From NCBI GenBank assembly GCA_024707145.1, contig JANQAI010000008.1, positions 434,001 to 498,000 on the forward strand: DNA of 64,000 nt, read 5' to 3'. This document shows positions 38,278 to 47,457 of this stretch, in pieces. Each line of letters opens with the position of its first letter. Position 1 is the first letter of the stretch. The notes beneath the pieces are model-generated. The model was given only the letters and a program-made list of their open reading frames with translations, had not been told where the DNA came from and did not search any database. Position numbers and translations under genes: made by a program. This DNA is from Magnetospirillum sp. Lineage in GTDB: Bacteria > Pseudomonadota > Alphaproteobacteria > Rhodospirillales > Magnetospirillaceae.

Positions 38278-38760
38278 CTATCGGGTATTGGGGTCCAGGG
38301 CGTCGCGGCGCAGGGCGTTCTGGGCCGAGCGCAGTTCCTGCGGCGACAGCTTGCCGTCGCGGCTGGTGTCCAGGGCCTCGAAACGTGCGTTGCGGCGGGC
38401 GTCCAGCTCCTCGCGGGTGATACGGCCGTCGCTGTTGGCGTCGAGCAAGCGGAAGCGCTCCGCCCGCCCCTGACCGCCGCCGCCGCCCCCCGGCCCGCCA
38501 TGGGCGAGGTATTCGTCGCGGCTGATGGCGCCGTCCTTGTTGCTGTCCAGCCGGTCGAACAACTGGTCGGCGTGGGCATGGGCGGCCATGAACTCCTCGC
38601 GGCTGACGAAGCCGTCATGGTCGGTATCCATCTCCGTCATCATCCGGCGCGCCGGCGCCGAGGGTGCGGGTATCGGGGACGGGGTTCCCTGGGCCAGGGC
38701 GGCAACGGGAACGAGGCCAGCGAGAACCAAGGGGGCGAGAAGCAAGGGGGCGAGGCGCAT
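38278..38760 (-). CDS. Secreted EF-hand calcium-binding protein
   Basis: The 160-residue protein has a signal peptide (LLLAPLVLAGLVPVAALAQ) and four EF-hand loops: EMDTDHDGFVSREEF, RLDSNKDGAISRDEY, LLDANSDGRITREEL and ALDTSRDGKLSPQEL. A Gly-rich linker separates loops two and three. A strong AAAGGAG precedes ATG at 38760. It resembles calmodulin-like proteins of bacterial periplasm and is likely a Ca2+ buffer or sensor. The partner is unknown. Confidence 0.87.
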   Translation of the reverse strand: MRLAPLLLAPLVLAGLVPVAALAQGTPSPIPAPSAPARRMMTEMDTDHDGFVSREEFMAAHAHADQLFDRLDSNKDGAISRDEYLAHGGPGGGGGGQGRAERFRLLDANSDGRITREELDARRNARFEALDTSRDGKLSPQELRSAQNALRRDALDPNTR

Positions 38761-38850
38761 GGCGGCTCCTTTCCGCTGGAGTTTCACCCTGCCTTAAAGG
38801 TCGCAAGGTCGCACTTTGTTCCCCAGACGTTTGCCCCTATACTCCGGACC

Positions 38851-41705
38851 ATGTCCGCGCCGCCCGCTCCTCCCCGCATCGTCCTGCCCCACGTTCCCGC
38901 CCTGGTTACCGGCGTCAAGGGCGCGGTGCTGCTGGACACCGACGGCGAATTCCACCGCCTGAGCCTGGCCCAGGCCGCCGCCCAGGCGCGCGACACGGCG
39001 CCGCTGGTGTGCCATATGCCGGCGGTGGCCGGGCGGCTGGGCCTCGACCACTTTCCCGCCCTGGACATTTTGGAGCTGTTCGCCTTCGTGCGGCCCGCCC
39101 GCTTCTGCCTGCCGACGCCCAAGGGGGTGATGGAGGCGGTGGGACTGGCCCGCGCCGCCGACCCGGAGGACGAGGCCGAGGGGCTGTTCCGCTGCGCCCG
39201 CATGCTGCTGGAGGAACTGGCCGACGCGACCCGCGCCGACACCGCCGTGCGCGCCGCCGACACCCGGTCCATCGCCTGGGCCATGGCGCGGGCGGGATGG
39301 GGCTGGGGCACCGCCGTGCTGGCGGCCCTGGGCATCCAGGGCGACGGCGGACGCAACAACGGCCTGCGGGTGTGGGAACGGCTGCCGGAATGGTCCGAGC
39401 ACGCCCCCGAACCGCCGCCCGGCAACGTGCCGGTGGAGGCCGAGGAAGCGCGCAAGCGGCTGGCCGCCATCCTGGGCCCAACCGCCGAACAGCGCCCCGC
39501 CCAGGCCGATTACGCCTCGGCGGTGACCGGCGCCTTCATCCCCCGCGACCATGCCGGCGAACCCCGCATGGTGCTGGCCGAGGCCGGCACCGGCACCGGC
39601 AAGACGCTGGGCTACATCGCCCCGGCCTCGCTGTGGGCCGAGAAGAACGGTGCTCCGGTTTGGATCAGCACCCACACCCGCAACCTGCAGCGCCAGTTGG
39701 ACACCGAGCTGGACCGGCTGTTCCCCGACCCGCTGGAGAAGGCGCGCCGGGTGGTGGTGCGCAAGGGCCGCGAGAACTACGTCTGCCTGCTGAACTACGA
39801 AGAGCAGATGATGCGCAACCGCCCGCAGGAGGCGGTGGCCACCGGGCTGATGGCGCGCTGGCTGCTGGCGACGCGGGACGGCGACATGGTGGGCGGCGAC
39901 TTCCCCGGCTGGCTGTCCGACCTGCTGGGCCGCGCCCGCACCTTGGGCCTGGCCGACCGGCGCGGCGAATGCATCTTCTCGGGCTGCCCGCACTTCAACA
40001 AGTGCTTCATCGAGAAGGCGGTGCGCCGGGCGCGGCGCGCCGACATCGTGGTGGCGAACCACGCCCTGGTCATGGTGCAGGCGGCACTGGGCGGCCTGGA
40101 CGATGCCAGCCAGCCCACCCGGCTGGTGTTCGACGAGGGCCATCACGTCTTCGATGCCGCCGACGGCGCCTTTTCCACCCATCTGAGCGGGATGGAGACC
40201 ACCGAGGTGCGGCGCTGGCTGCTGGGCCCCGAGGGCGAGAACACGCGCTCGCGCGCCCGGGGGCTGAAGCGTCGGGCCGAGGAACTGGTGGGACTGGCCG
40301 AGGAGGCTCCGGCGGCGCTGGACTCCGCCCTGGCGGCGGCACAGGCCCTGCCCGGCCCCGGTTGGCAGAACCGCATCATGGACGGCGCGCCGGGCAACCC
40401 CACCGAAGTGTTCCTGAGCCTGGTGCGCCAGCAGGTCTACGCCCGTGCCCAGGGCACCGATTCGCCCTACAGCCTGGAGACCGAGTGCCGCCCCATGGTG
40501 GACGGATTGGCCGAGGCCGCCATGGCCTTGGCCCAATCCCTGGGCCGGCTGGGGTGCCGCTGCTGCTGCTCGCGCGCAGCCTGGAAAAGAAGTTGGACGA
40601 CGAGGCCGCCGACCTGGACACCGCCACCCGCGCCCGCATCGAAGGCCTGACCCGCTCCATCGAACGGCGCGTGCTGATGCCGGTCGCCGGGTGGAAAGCC
40701 ATGCTGGAGGAATTGGCAAACAGCTCCCTCCCCCACGATACGTGGGGGAGGGTCGGGGTGGGGGCGGAAACGCTTAGCCCCCACCCCGGCCCTCCCCCGG
40801 CCCAGCCGGGGGAGGGGGATGGGCGCTTCGTGGACTGGTTCGCGGTGGACCGCATCGACGGGCGCGACGTGGACGTGGGCATGCACCGCCATTGGGTGGA
40901 CCCCACCCTGCCCTTTGCCAAGGCGGTGGTGGAACCGGCCCACGGCGTGCTGGTGACCTCGGCCACCCTGCGCGATGGAGCCCACCGCGACGAATGGGGC
41001 GGCGAGGGTGACTGGAGCGCGGCCGAGCGCCGCACCGGCGCCATTCACCTGAGCGCCCCGCCGCTGCGCGCCGCCGTGCCGTCGCCCTTCGACTATCCGG
41101 CCCAGACGCGGGTGATGGTGGTCACCGACGTGCGCAAGGACAACCTGGACCAGGTGGCGGCCGCCTATCGCGAGCTGTTCCTGGCGGCCGGCGGCGGCGC
41201 GCTCGGCCTGTTCACCGCCATCTCGCGGCTGAAAGCGGTCTACAAGCGGATCAGCGGGCCGCTGGACGATGGCGGGCTGGCGCTGTTGGCCCAGCATGTG
41301 GACAATCTGGACACCAGCACCCTGGTGGACATCTTCCGCGCCGAAGAGGATTCCTGCCTGCTGGGCACCGACGCGGTGCGTGACGGCGTCGACGTGCCCG
41401 GCCAGTCCCTGCGCCTGATCGTCTTCGACCGCGTGCCGTGGCCGCGCCCCGACATCCTGCACAAGGCGCGCAAGGCGGCCTTCGGCGGCAAGAGCTACGA
41501 CGACATGATCACGCGGCTGCGGCTGAAGCAGGCCTTCGGCCGGCTGGTGCGGCGCGCCGGCGACCACGGGGTGTTCGTGCTGCTGGACCCCATGATGCCG
41601 TCCCGCCTGTTCGGCGCCTTTCCCGACGGTGTCGAGGTACGCAAGGTCGGACTGGCCGAGGCGGTGACGGTGACACGGGATTTCCTGAGCCAGCGCCAGG
41701 ACTGA
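38851..41705 (+). CDS. DinG/XPD-like ATP-dependent helicase, frameshifted and carrying a REP-like insert
   Basis: Walker A is LAEAGTGTGKTLGYIAPASL near residue 245, followed by WISTHTRNLQRQLDTELDRL. Four cysteines, in YVCLL and GECIFSGCPHFNKC, suit an XPD-type iron-sulfur cluster. The DEAH-like box is RLVFDEGHHVFDAADG, and the C-terminal helicase half ends with RLKQAFGRLVRRAGDHGVFV. The reading frame breaks at a G4 run (40551-40554); one extra G gives LGRLGVPLLLLARSLEKKL and about 951 residues. An in-frame palindromic repeat (40725-40817) encodes roughly 31 residues inside the protein. Confidence 0.88.
40725..40817 (+). repeat. REP-like palindromic element inside the helicase gene
   Basis: TCCCTCCCCCACGATACGTG and its partner GTGGGGGAGGG form a hairpin. 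They are followed by GGGGTGGGGG and, inverted, CCCCCACCCC, then CCCTCCCCCGG/CCGGGGGAGGG. The same building blocks occur between pyrC and plsY at 63561-63653. Here the element is read in frame without stops. Confidence 0.8.
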
Positions 41706-41708
41706 CGA

Positions 41709-41909
41709 TCAAAACGTTTCCAGGCTGTCCACGTCGCAGACCAGTTTCAGCTCGCCTTCCTCCAGGTCCGCCGGCGGGCGGCACCGGCGAGCGCCCTGGC
41801 GGCGCGAACGGCCGAGGCGCCCATCGGCGGCATTCGGGTCGGTTTCCTGGGGATGGGATGGCGGTACGGAAAGGGTGCGACCCTTGGGGGTAGTGGCAGT
41901 TGGCGTCAT
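41709..41909 (-). CDS. Small hypothetical protein
   Basis: The 66-residue protein is preceded by GGGAGGAG seven bases before ATG (41909). It is rich in Pro, Thr and Arg and ends KLVCDVDSLETF. An upstream ATG at 41939 would add ten residues. Two TATAAT-like boxes (around 41942-41962 on the minus strand) lie just upstream in an A/T-rich patch that could be its promoter. No family is recognised. Confidence 0.55.
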   Translation of the reverse strand: MTPTATTPKGRTLSVPPSHPQETDPNAADGRLGRSRRQGARRCRPPADLEEGELKLVCDVDSLETF

Positions 41910-42029
41910 GGTCTCCTCCCACTCGCCGAACATGGCCATAATTATAACAAGGGTATTATACTGGGTCTTAACGCCGTTACGAACCGATTGTTAACGGCCA
42001 GCGGGCGCGCCACAGGGCGGCCCTGCACC

Positions 42030-44573
42030 CTACGGAGGGCAGGACGCCTCGCAACTCACGCAGTAGGGACTGCGCTCCCGCACCAGTTGGGCGAAGGAAT
42101 CGGCCGGCACAGGGCGGGAGAAATAGTAGCCCTGCGCCTCGTCCACCCCGTGGGCGATGATGAAATCCAGCTGTTCGCGCGTCTCGATGCCTTCCACGTT
42201 AACACGGGTACCCAGGGAATGGCCCAGGTTGACGATGGCCTTGACCACGGCGGCATTGTCCTGATGCAGGCCGATATCGGCCACGAACGAGCGGTCGATC
42301 TTCAGCTTGTCCACCGGGAAGCGCTTCAAGTAGTTGAGCGACGAATAGCCGGTGCCGAAATCATCGATGGAGATGACCAAGCCCATGGCGCGCAGTTGCT
42401 GCAGCACCTCGATGGTCGCCTCGATGTTCTGCATGGCGATGCCCTCGGTGATCTCCAACTGCAACTGGCTGGGCGGGAAGCCGGTCTGGTCGAGGATATC
42501 GGCCACCATGCTGATCAGGGTCTGGTGGTGCTTGAACTGGGCCGGCGACAGGTTGACCGCGATCTTCAGGGGCGGCAGGCCGGCCCGCGCCCAATCGCGG
42601 CCCTGCAGGCAGGCGCGGTGCAGGATCCACCGCCCCAGCGGGGCGATCAGGTCGGTACGCTCGGCGATGGGGATGAATTCGGCCGGGCCGACCCAGCCTC
42701 GGGTGGGATGGTTCCAGCGCAGCAGCGCCTCGCAGCCGATAACCGCGCCGGTGTCCACCTCCACCAACGGCTGGTAATGCAGTTCCAACTGCTCGGTACC
42801 CAGCGCCAGGCGCAGGTCGCGCTCGATCACCTTGCGGGCCTGGACCTCGGCGTCCATCTCGGCCACGTAGAAATGGTAGTTGTTCCGCCCCTCGGCCTTG
42901 GAGCGGAACATGGCCAAGTCGGCGTTCTTCAGCAACTGGTCGGCGTCGCCGGCATCATCGGGAAAGACGGTGATGCCGATGGAGGTGGAGGTGAGCACCT
43001 CGTGCTCCTCAAGGCCGAAGGGATCGGCGATGGAAGCGATCACCGATTCGGCCACCTGGATGGCGCCGTCCGCGCCGTCCAGGTTGGTCAGGATGATGGC
43101 GAATTCGTCGCCGCCCAGGCGCGCCACCGTGTCCGTCTCGCGCACGCAGCGCTGCAGCCGCTTCGCCACCGCCTTCAGCAGCAGGTCGCCCACGTGGTGG
43201 CCCAGCGTGTCGTTGATGTCCTTGAACTTGTCCAGGTCCAGGAACATGAGCGCCACGCTGTGCTGCACCCGCTTGGCCTGGAGCAGCGCGCTGCGCAGGC
43301 GCTCCTGGAACAGCACGCGGTTGGGCAGGTTGGTCAGCGCATCGTGATGGGCCAGGTGGTGGATGCGGGCGGCGGCCAGCTTGCGCTCGGTAACGTCGCG
43401 GCCCACCAGAACCAAGCCGCGGCGGGATCCGTCGTCGTTGAACAGCGGGATCTTGACCACGTCGAACACCTTGGTGCCGCGATCGGCGGCGGTGACTTCC
43501 TTCTCATAGGTGATCGGCCGGCCCTCGCGCCAGGCGCGCTCGTCGGATTCGGTGGTGGTGCGCAGGAAATCGGGCTGCTCGCGCGACAGGCGCGCCAGTT
43601 CGTAACCGGTGCGGCCGTGATAGTCGACGCCCTTCAGGCCGGCGATTTCCAGATAGAATTCGTTGGCGACCAGCCAGCGCCCCTTGCCGTCCTTGAAGCA
43701 GACCAGGTCGGGCATGGCGTTGATCAGCGTGGTCAGCCATTCCTTCTGGTTGCGCAGCTCCTCTTCCGCCACCTTGCGCTCGGTGATGTCGTGGGCGATG
43801 CCCACGTACAGGCGCTGGCCGCCCAACTCCATGGCGCTGACCGACAATTCCAGCGGGAAGGTCGCGCGGATCTTGCGCAGGCCCGTCACCTCGCGCCGCT
43901 GGTCCAATACGGACTCCAGCACCAGCGCGCCACCGGCATCGGCCAGCTCGGGAATCAGCACGGCGATGGACTTGCCGACGATCTGGAACGGATCGTAGCC
44001 GAAGATGCGTTCGGCCGCCGGATTGTAAGTGCCGATGGCGCCGTCCTCGCCGAAGGTGATGATGGCGTCGGCGGTGTTGTCGACGATGGCGCGGTTGTGC
44101 AGCTCGGACAGGCGGTAGTTCTCGGCCAACGCCTCCATGGTGCGGGCCTGCTGGCGCAGCAGGGCCTCGCGGTGAGCCATGTTGGTGACGTCGAACACCT
44201 GCACCAGGCAGGCGCGCCCCTCGGCGGCGGGAACCGGCTTGACCACCACGATCTGGTGCATGGGTTCGGCCCGTCCGGGGATGCGCCCTTCATGCACCAG
44301 CGGGAACAGCTTCTTGTTCAGCGACGACGACAGGATGGCCGACATGCCGCGTGTCAGGGCGTCGTCCACCGCCCCCACCACGCGGGTGCCCGCCAGTTGC
44401 GGGAACACGTGCGCCAGTTCGGCCCCCAACGCGGCCTCGGCCTTGATGCGCGAGGCCTTGGCCATCCACTCGTTCCACAGCACGATGCGGCCATCGCCGT
44501 CGATCAGCACCAGGCCGATCTCGCTGGCATCGGACAGGGCGCGGAACAACTCGTCGGGGCGGACCGAGGCCAT
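42030..44573 (-). CDS. PAS-GGDEF-EAL cyclic-di-GMP signalling protein
   Basis: The 847-residue soluble protein has three PAS-type sensor modules (about residues 15-130, 165-280 and 290-410; for example YVGIAHDITERKVAEEELRN and LVLVGRDVTERKLAAARIHH). A GGDEF domain follows with LTNLPNRVLF and the intact ARLGGDEFAIIL near residue 525. A C-terminal EAL domain has GCEALLRWNHPTRGWVGPAE and SIDDFGTGYSSLNYLKRFPV. Both the cyclase and phosphodiesterase motifs look competent. It starts 8 bases after the CheC-like stop, so it is probably the output of that operon. Confidence 0.94.
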   Translation of the reverse strand: MASVRPDELFRALSDASEIGLVLIDGDGRIVLWNEWMAKASRIKAEAALGAELAHVFPQLAGTRVVGAVDDALTRGMSAILSSSLNKKLFPLVHEGRIPGRAEPMHQIVVVKPVPAAEGRACLVQVFDVTNMAHREALLRQQARTMEALAENYRLSELHNRAIVDNTADAIITFGEDGAIGTYNPAAERIFGYDPFQIVGKSIAVLIPELADAGGALVLESVLDQRREVTGLRKIRATFPLELSVSAMELGGQRLYVGIAHDITERKVAEEELRNQKEWLTTLINAMPDLVCFKDGKGRWLVANEFYLEIAGLKGVDYHGRTGYELARLSREQPDFLRTTTESDERAWREGRPITYEKEVTAADRGTKVFDVVKIPLFNDDGSRRGLVLVGRDVTERKLAAARIHHLAHHDALTNLPNRVLFQERLRSALLQAKRVQHSVALMFLDLDKFKDINDTLGHHVGDLLLKAVAKRLQRCVRETDTVARLGGDEFAIILTNLDGADGAIQVAESVIASIADPFGLEEHEVLTSTSIGITVFPDDAGDADQLLKNADLAMFRSKAEGRNNYHFYVAEMDAEVQARKVIERDLRLALGTEQLELHYQPLVEVDTGAVIGCEALLRWNHPTRGWVGPAEFIPIAERTDLIAPLGRWILHRACLQGRDWARAGLPPLKIAVNLSPAQFKHHQTLISMVADILDQTGFPPSQLQLEITEGIAMQNIEATIEVLQQLRAMGLVISIDDFGTGYSSLNYLKRFPVDKLKIDRSFVADIGLHQDNAAVVKAIVNLGHSLGTRVNVEGIETREQLDFIIAHGVDEAQGYYFSRPVPADSFAQLVRERSPYCVSCEASCPP

Positions 44574-44580
44574 GGCGGGA

Positions 44581-45216
44581 TCAGCCGGCCAGACGTTTGG
44601 CGACGTAGCCTTGCACGGCGTCGACGAAGTGGCGGGCGGCGACGATGTCCATGACGAAGGCAAGATAGCCGTGCACGTCCTTCTTCAGCAACGAGAAGTC
44701 CACGTGCAGGAACATCACCATTTCTTCTTGGCCAGGTCCCGCCTTGGGCTGGCCAAGGTCGAGGATGCGGGCGCTGCGCCCGCGCACATAGGCCGGCAGC
44801 GAACCTTCCACCGGCAGCGCCAGCTGGTTGGCCAGGCTGCCCAGACAGGCGTTGAGGATGATGTTGCCGACCTCCAGCAGGGCTTCCTGCTCCAGTTCGG
44901 TCAGCTGTTCCAGCGGCACTTCGTCGCCCAGCATGTGGCGCACCAGGTCCAGGCTGCGCTTTTCCGGGAAGATCAGCAGGATGTCGCCATAGAACAGCCC
45001 CTGGAAGTGCTGGCGCACCGCCACCGAATCGGCACCCTGGGTTTCCACTTCCAGGCGCTCGACCGCCTGGTCCGGGGTCAGGAAATCCACGAAGGGCACC
45101 GACAGATGCACCTCGTCCTCCACCAACTGCGACAGCGAGGCCGCCGCATGGCCGATGGCGATGTTCAACAGCTCGGTGACCGCGTCGCGTTCCGTCTCGC
45201 CGATGAAATCGATCAT
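44581..45216 (-). CDS. cheC: CheC-like phosphatase
   Basis: The 211-residue protein has the two CheC/FliY-type active-site helices ERDAVTELLNIAIGHAAASL near the N-terminus and LEQEALLEVGNIILNACLGS near residue 110. Each has the E-x2-N signature that dephosphorylates CheY-P. Its ATG overlaps the stop of the receiver gene by 4 bases, which makes that receiver its likely substrate. Confidence 0.88.
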   Translation of the reverse strand: MIDFIGETERDAVTELLNIAIGHAAASLSQLVEDEVHLSVPFVDFLTPDQAVERLEVETQGADSVAVRQHFQGLFYGDILLIFPEKRSLDLVRHMLGDEVPLEQLTELEQEALLEVGNIILNACLGSLANQLALPVEGSLPAYVRGRSARILDLGQPKAGPGQEEMVMFLHVDFSLLKKDVHGYLAFVMDIVAARHFVDAVQGYVAKRLAG

Positions 45217-45578
45217 GACGCGCCGTTGGCCAGGAAAGCCAGCAATGCGTCCTCCCGCACCGGCTTGGCCAGGAAGCCGACGCCGATCTCCTCGGCCTGG
45301 TGGCGGATGGGGTCCTGGATGTTGGCAGTCAGCAGGGTAATGGGCAGCAAGGGGGCCAGCGCCCGGATGCGGCGGGCCGCCTCGATGCCGCCCATGCCGG
45401 GCATGTTGACGTCGAGAACGATGAAATCCGGCTTGGCCGCGGACAGCGCCTCCAGCGCTTCCTCTCCGCTGGCCGCCTCGATCACCGACCAGCCGGGCCG
45501 GCCCACTTCGATCAATTTGCGCGTCATCATGCGCGCCACACGACTATCGTCCACCAACAACACCGTCTTTCCGCTCAT
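45213..45578 (-). CDS. CheY-like single-domain response regulator
   Basis: The 121-residue receiver domain has the acidic pair in VLLVDDSRVARMMTRKLIE, the phospho-acceptor Asp in DFIVLDVNMPGMGGIEAA near residue 55, the switch Thr in ITLLTAN and the Lys in GFLAKPVREDAL. It has no output domain. With CheC and the GGDEF-EAL protein it forms a three-gene module. No histidine kinase is adjacent, so the phosphodonor is unknown. Confidence 0.92.
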   Translation of the reverse strand: MSGKTVLLVDDSRVARMMTRKLIEVGRPGWSVIEAASGEEALEALSAAKPDFIVLDVNMPGMGGIEAARRIRALAPLLPITLLTANIQDPIRHQAEEIGVGFLAKPVREDALLAFLANGAS

Positions 45579-45719
45579 CCGCCCTCTCCTGCCGGGGTAG
45601 TCGCCTACCGCCCTCGGACCCGCGCCCCACTCCTTCAGGCCCGGTCGGAATCTATGCTTGACGCGAGCAGCCGCCGCAAGCCTAAAGTCCTGGAAACGAG
45701 ACGCTCCCGGGAGGTCGTC

Positions 45720-46136
45720 ATGCTGTCACATCACGCGGCCCTCATCTATGTCATGGTCATGGTTTCGGCGGCGGACCGGAACATGACCGACGCCGAGTTG
45801 CACACCATTGGCGAGATCGTCTCGTTCCTTCCCATGTTCCGGGACTATGACCCCACTTTGCTGCCGAAGACCACCGTCGCCTGTGCCGAGCTCCTCGATT
45901 CCGAGGACGGGCTGGACCGCGCCCTGACGGTGATCAAGGCGGCCCTGCCGACGCGCCTGCGCGAGACCGCCTACGCGCTGGCCTGCGACGTGGCCGCCTC
46001 GGACGGCGAGGCCCACCAGGAGGTGTTGCGCCTGCTGGAAATGCTGCGCCACCGCCTCGACATCGACCGGCTGATCGCCGCCGCCATCGAACGGGGCGCC
46101 CGCGCCCGCTTCATCCGCCCCAACGGCAGCCACTAG
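45720..46136 (+). CDS. TerB-family protein
   Basis: The 138-residue helical protein has the TerB/DjlA-N pattern: LIYVMVMVSAADRNMTDAEL, HTIGEIVSFLPMF, YALACDVAASDGEAHQEVLR and LRHRLDIDRLIAAAIERGAR. The repeated A-x-D-G/x-E motifs are likely metal sites. Members have been linked to tellurite resistance and stress but are usually of unknown role. GGGAGG lies upstream of ATG 45720. It is divergent from the receiver gene. Confidence 0.82.
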   Translation: MLSHHAALIYVMVMVSAADRNMTDAELHTIGEIVSFLPMFRDYDPTLLPKTTVACAELLDSEDGLDRALTVIKAALPTRLRETAYALACDVAASDGEAHQEVLRLLEMLRHRLDIDRLIAAAIERGARARFIRPNGSH

Positions 46137-46203
46137 CAGCCCCTTGCATTTGCCCCGCCGCGAAGGTACTTTCCCGGCCTTCGCTGCACGCGATTCTCGG
46201 TTT

Positions 46204-46279
46204 GCCGGCGTAGCTCAGTTGGTAGAGCAGGGCTTTCGTAAAGCCAAGGTCGGGGGTTCGAGTCCCTCCGCCGGCACCA
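46204..46279 (+). tRNA. tRNA-Thr (anticodon CGU)
   Basis: The 76-base cloverleaf has acceptor GCCGGCG/CGCCGGC, D-stem GCTC/GAGC, anticodon loop TTCGTAA (anticodon CGT), T-arm GGGGGTTCGAGTCCCTC and an encoded CCA end. The outermost anticodon-stem pair is a G-A mismatch. It decodes ACG. A small islet with an excisionase-like gene begins directly downstream. Confidence 0.95.
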
Positions 46280-46366
46280 GTTAAATCAAATACTTAGCGA
46301 GAGATACGGACAGCCTCCCAAGGGGCTGCGGAATCATAGCGGAAGCACGGCGACCGCGTTCGCGGA

Positions 46367-46534
46367 TCAACCCTTGGCGGGCTTGTCGGCTGCGCCCGCC
46401 TCGCGAGCGGCCGGAGCTATCCCGCTCGGTACCCTGACCATGAACAGGACGAACACACCGACCGAGACCGCCATGGCGGCAAGCGCGGCCACGTCCTGAT
46501 CCGCGAACCACTGAACAAAGTCCCGCGCGGTCAT
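46367..46534 (-). CDS. Small single-pass membrane protein in the tRNA-Thr islet
   Basis: The 55-residue frame starts MTARDFVQWFADQDVAALAA. It continues through a hydrophobic helix (MAVSVGVFVLFMVRV) to an alanine-rich tail ending DKPAKG. GAGGG lies about 8 bases upstream of the ATG. The N-in helix plus short tail is typical of small proteins in mobile elements. It is the neighbour of the HTH gene on the same strand. Function unknown. Confidence 0.6.
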   Translation of the reverse strand: MTARDFVQWFADQDVAALAAMAVSVGVFVLFMVRVPSGIAPAAREAGAADKPAKG

Positions 46535-46609
46535 GCTCTGCCCTCCATGGCTGAAGCGGCGATTGGCTTATTGTAGCCCGATGGATTGCGCCAATCCAGG
46601 AAGCGCCCA

Positions 46610-46945
46610 TCAGCCGCAGCCCGGAGACGGGCTGTTGCCGCAACCGTTCGGGTCGGACGGAGACGCCGACGAGAGGGATGGCTCATCCCCGTCCTCCTCG
46701 GATGCGGTTTCGTCCTGCTCGCCCAGGTCGAACTCACTGGTTGATTGGACCGGCGCGCTCAGGCGGGTCTCCGCCCACGGAATCAGATCAGCCGGCAGGT
46801 ACTTCACCTGTCGGCCGAAACGCCGGAACTTTGGTCCGCCGCCGACGGTCGCGTACTTTGCAAGCGTACTCGGCGCGATGGACAGACCAAGGCTCGCGAG
46901 GAACCTCGAAGCCTCTTTCCTGGATAGGTAAATTTTTTCAGACAC
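46610..46945 (-). CDS. AlpA/excisionase-like helix-turn-helix protein
   Basis: The 111-residue protein starts at GTG 46945. Its first 60 residues form a winged-helix HTH_17-type domain (YLSRKEASRFLASLGLSIAP, STLAKYATVGGGPKFRRFGR, VKYLPADLIPWAE) like AlpA and phage excisionases. A low-complexity acidic and Ser/Pro tail follows. Such genes normally travel with an integrase, which is absent here. This suggests a remnant of an element that used the neighbouring tRNA-Thr gene. Confidence 0.75.
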   Translation of the reverse strand: MSEKIYLSRKEASRFLASLGLSIAPSTLAKYATVGGGPKFRRFGRQVKYLPADLIPWAETRLSAPVQSTSEFDLGEQDETASEEDGDEPSLSSASPSDPNGCGNSPSPGCG

Positions 46946-47143
46946 GGGCCAACTCCAGACTCCCCATATTGTCTGATGTCAGCGGATTTGGCGCACGCGA
47001 GCAAAGTTCCACTTTTTGTCGGATAGCTCGGTTTTTTTCGCTCAGGCCCGGCACCACGATGAGAACAAAACGTGATTACCGGACTGCCGCGCGTTGCGGT
47101 AGTGTAGGCGCATCAACACCCGAATTGCGCCTAGGAGCAGGGG

Positions 47144-47350
47144 TCAGTCGGCAGCTCGATACCCTAGGCGCTCAGCTTCCTTCATCAGGTTTTGTCCGAT
47201 CTCTTCATCACGCGGAACGCCCCTCCCCGCGCGATACGCCTTCGCAAGCAGATAAGTTCCCCAGGCGCTGCCGTGTAGCGCCGAGCGGCCCATCCAATAG
47301 GCCCCTTCCACTTCGTCCGCAGGAACGCCGCGGCCCGTCATCACGGCCAC
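47144..47350 (-). pseudogene. C-terminal fragment of a Sel1-repeat protein
   Basis: The 68-residue frame from a GTG contains the end of a Sel1-like repeat array: GRGVPADEVEGAYWMGRSAL, GTYLLAKAYRAGRGVPRDEE, then KEAERLGYRAAD. Intact Sel1 proteins have several repeats and a signal peptide; here a stop lies a short way upstream in the same frame. It is likely the 3' remnant of a gene cut at the edge of the islet. Confidence 0.5.
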
Positions 47351-47457
47351 CCGATTCGGCCCATTGTCATTCAGGCACGTTCACCCGCCAAGACTACCTT
47401 TGCGTGCTGAAACACGCTGTGGTTCAATGGAACGACGTTGGCGCGTGGATCGTCTCG

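Noticed and set aside
38664-40560. Long N-terminal extension of the second helicase frame
   Set aside because: Before the frameshift near 40551 this frame is low-complexity Arg/Gly sequence; only the part after 40551 continues the helicase.
41853-44654. A 933-codon open frame antisense to the GGDEF-EAL gene
   Set aside because: The opposite strand has an unmistakable PAS-GGDEF-EAL protein. The antisense frame is His/Gly/Gln-rich with no domain, typical of GC-rich shadow frames.
46280-47056. Confident attL/attR pair of an integrated element
   Set aside because: Only nine bases (CCGGCACCA) match, which can occur by chance in GC-rich DNA, and no integrase is present. Kept only as a hint in a finding.
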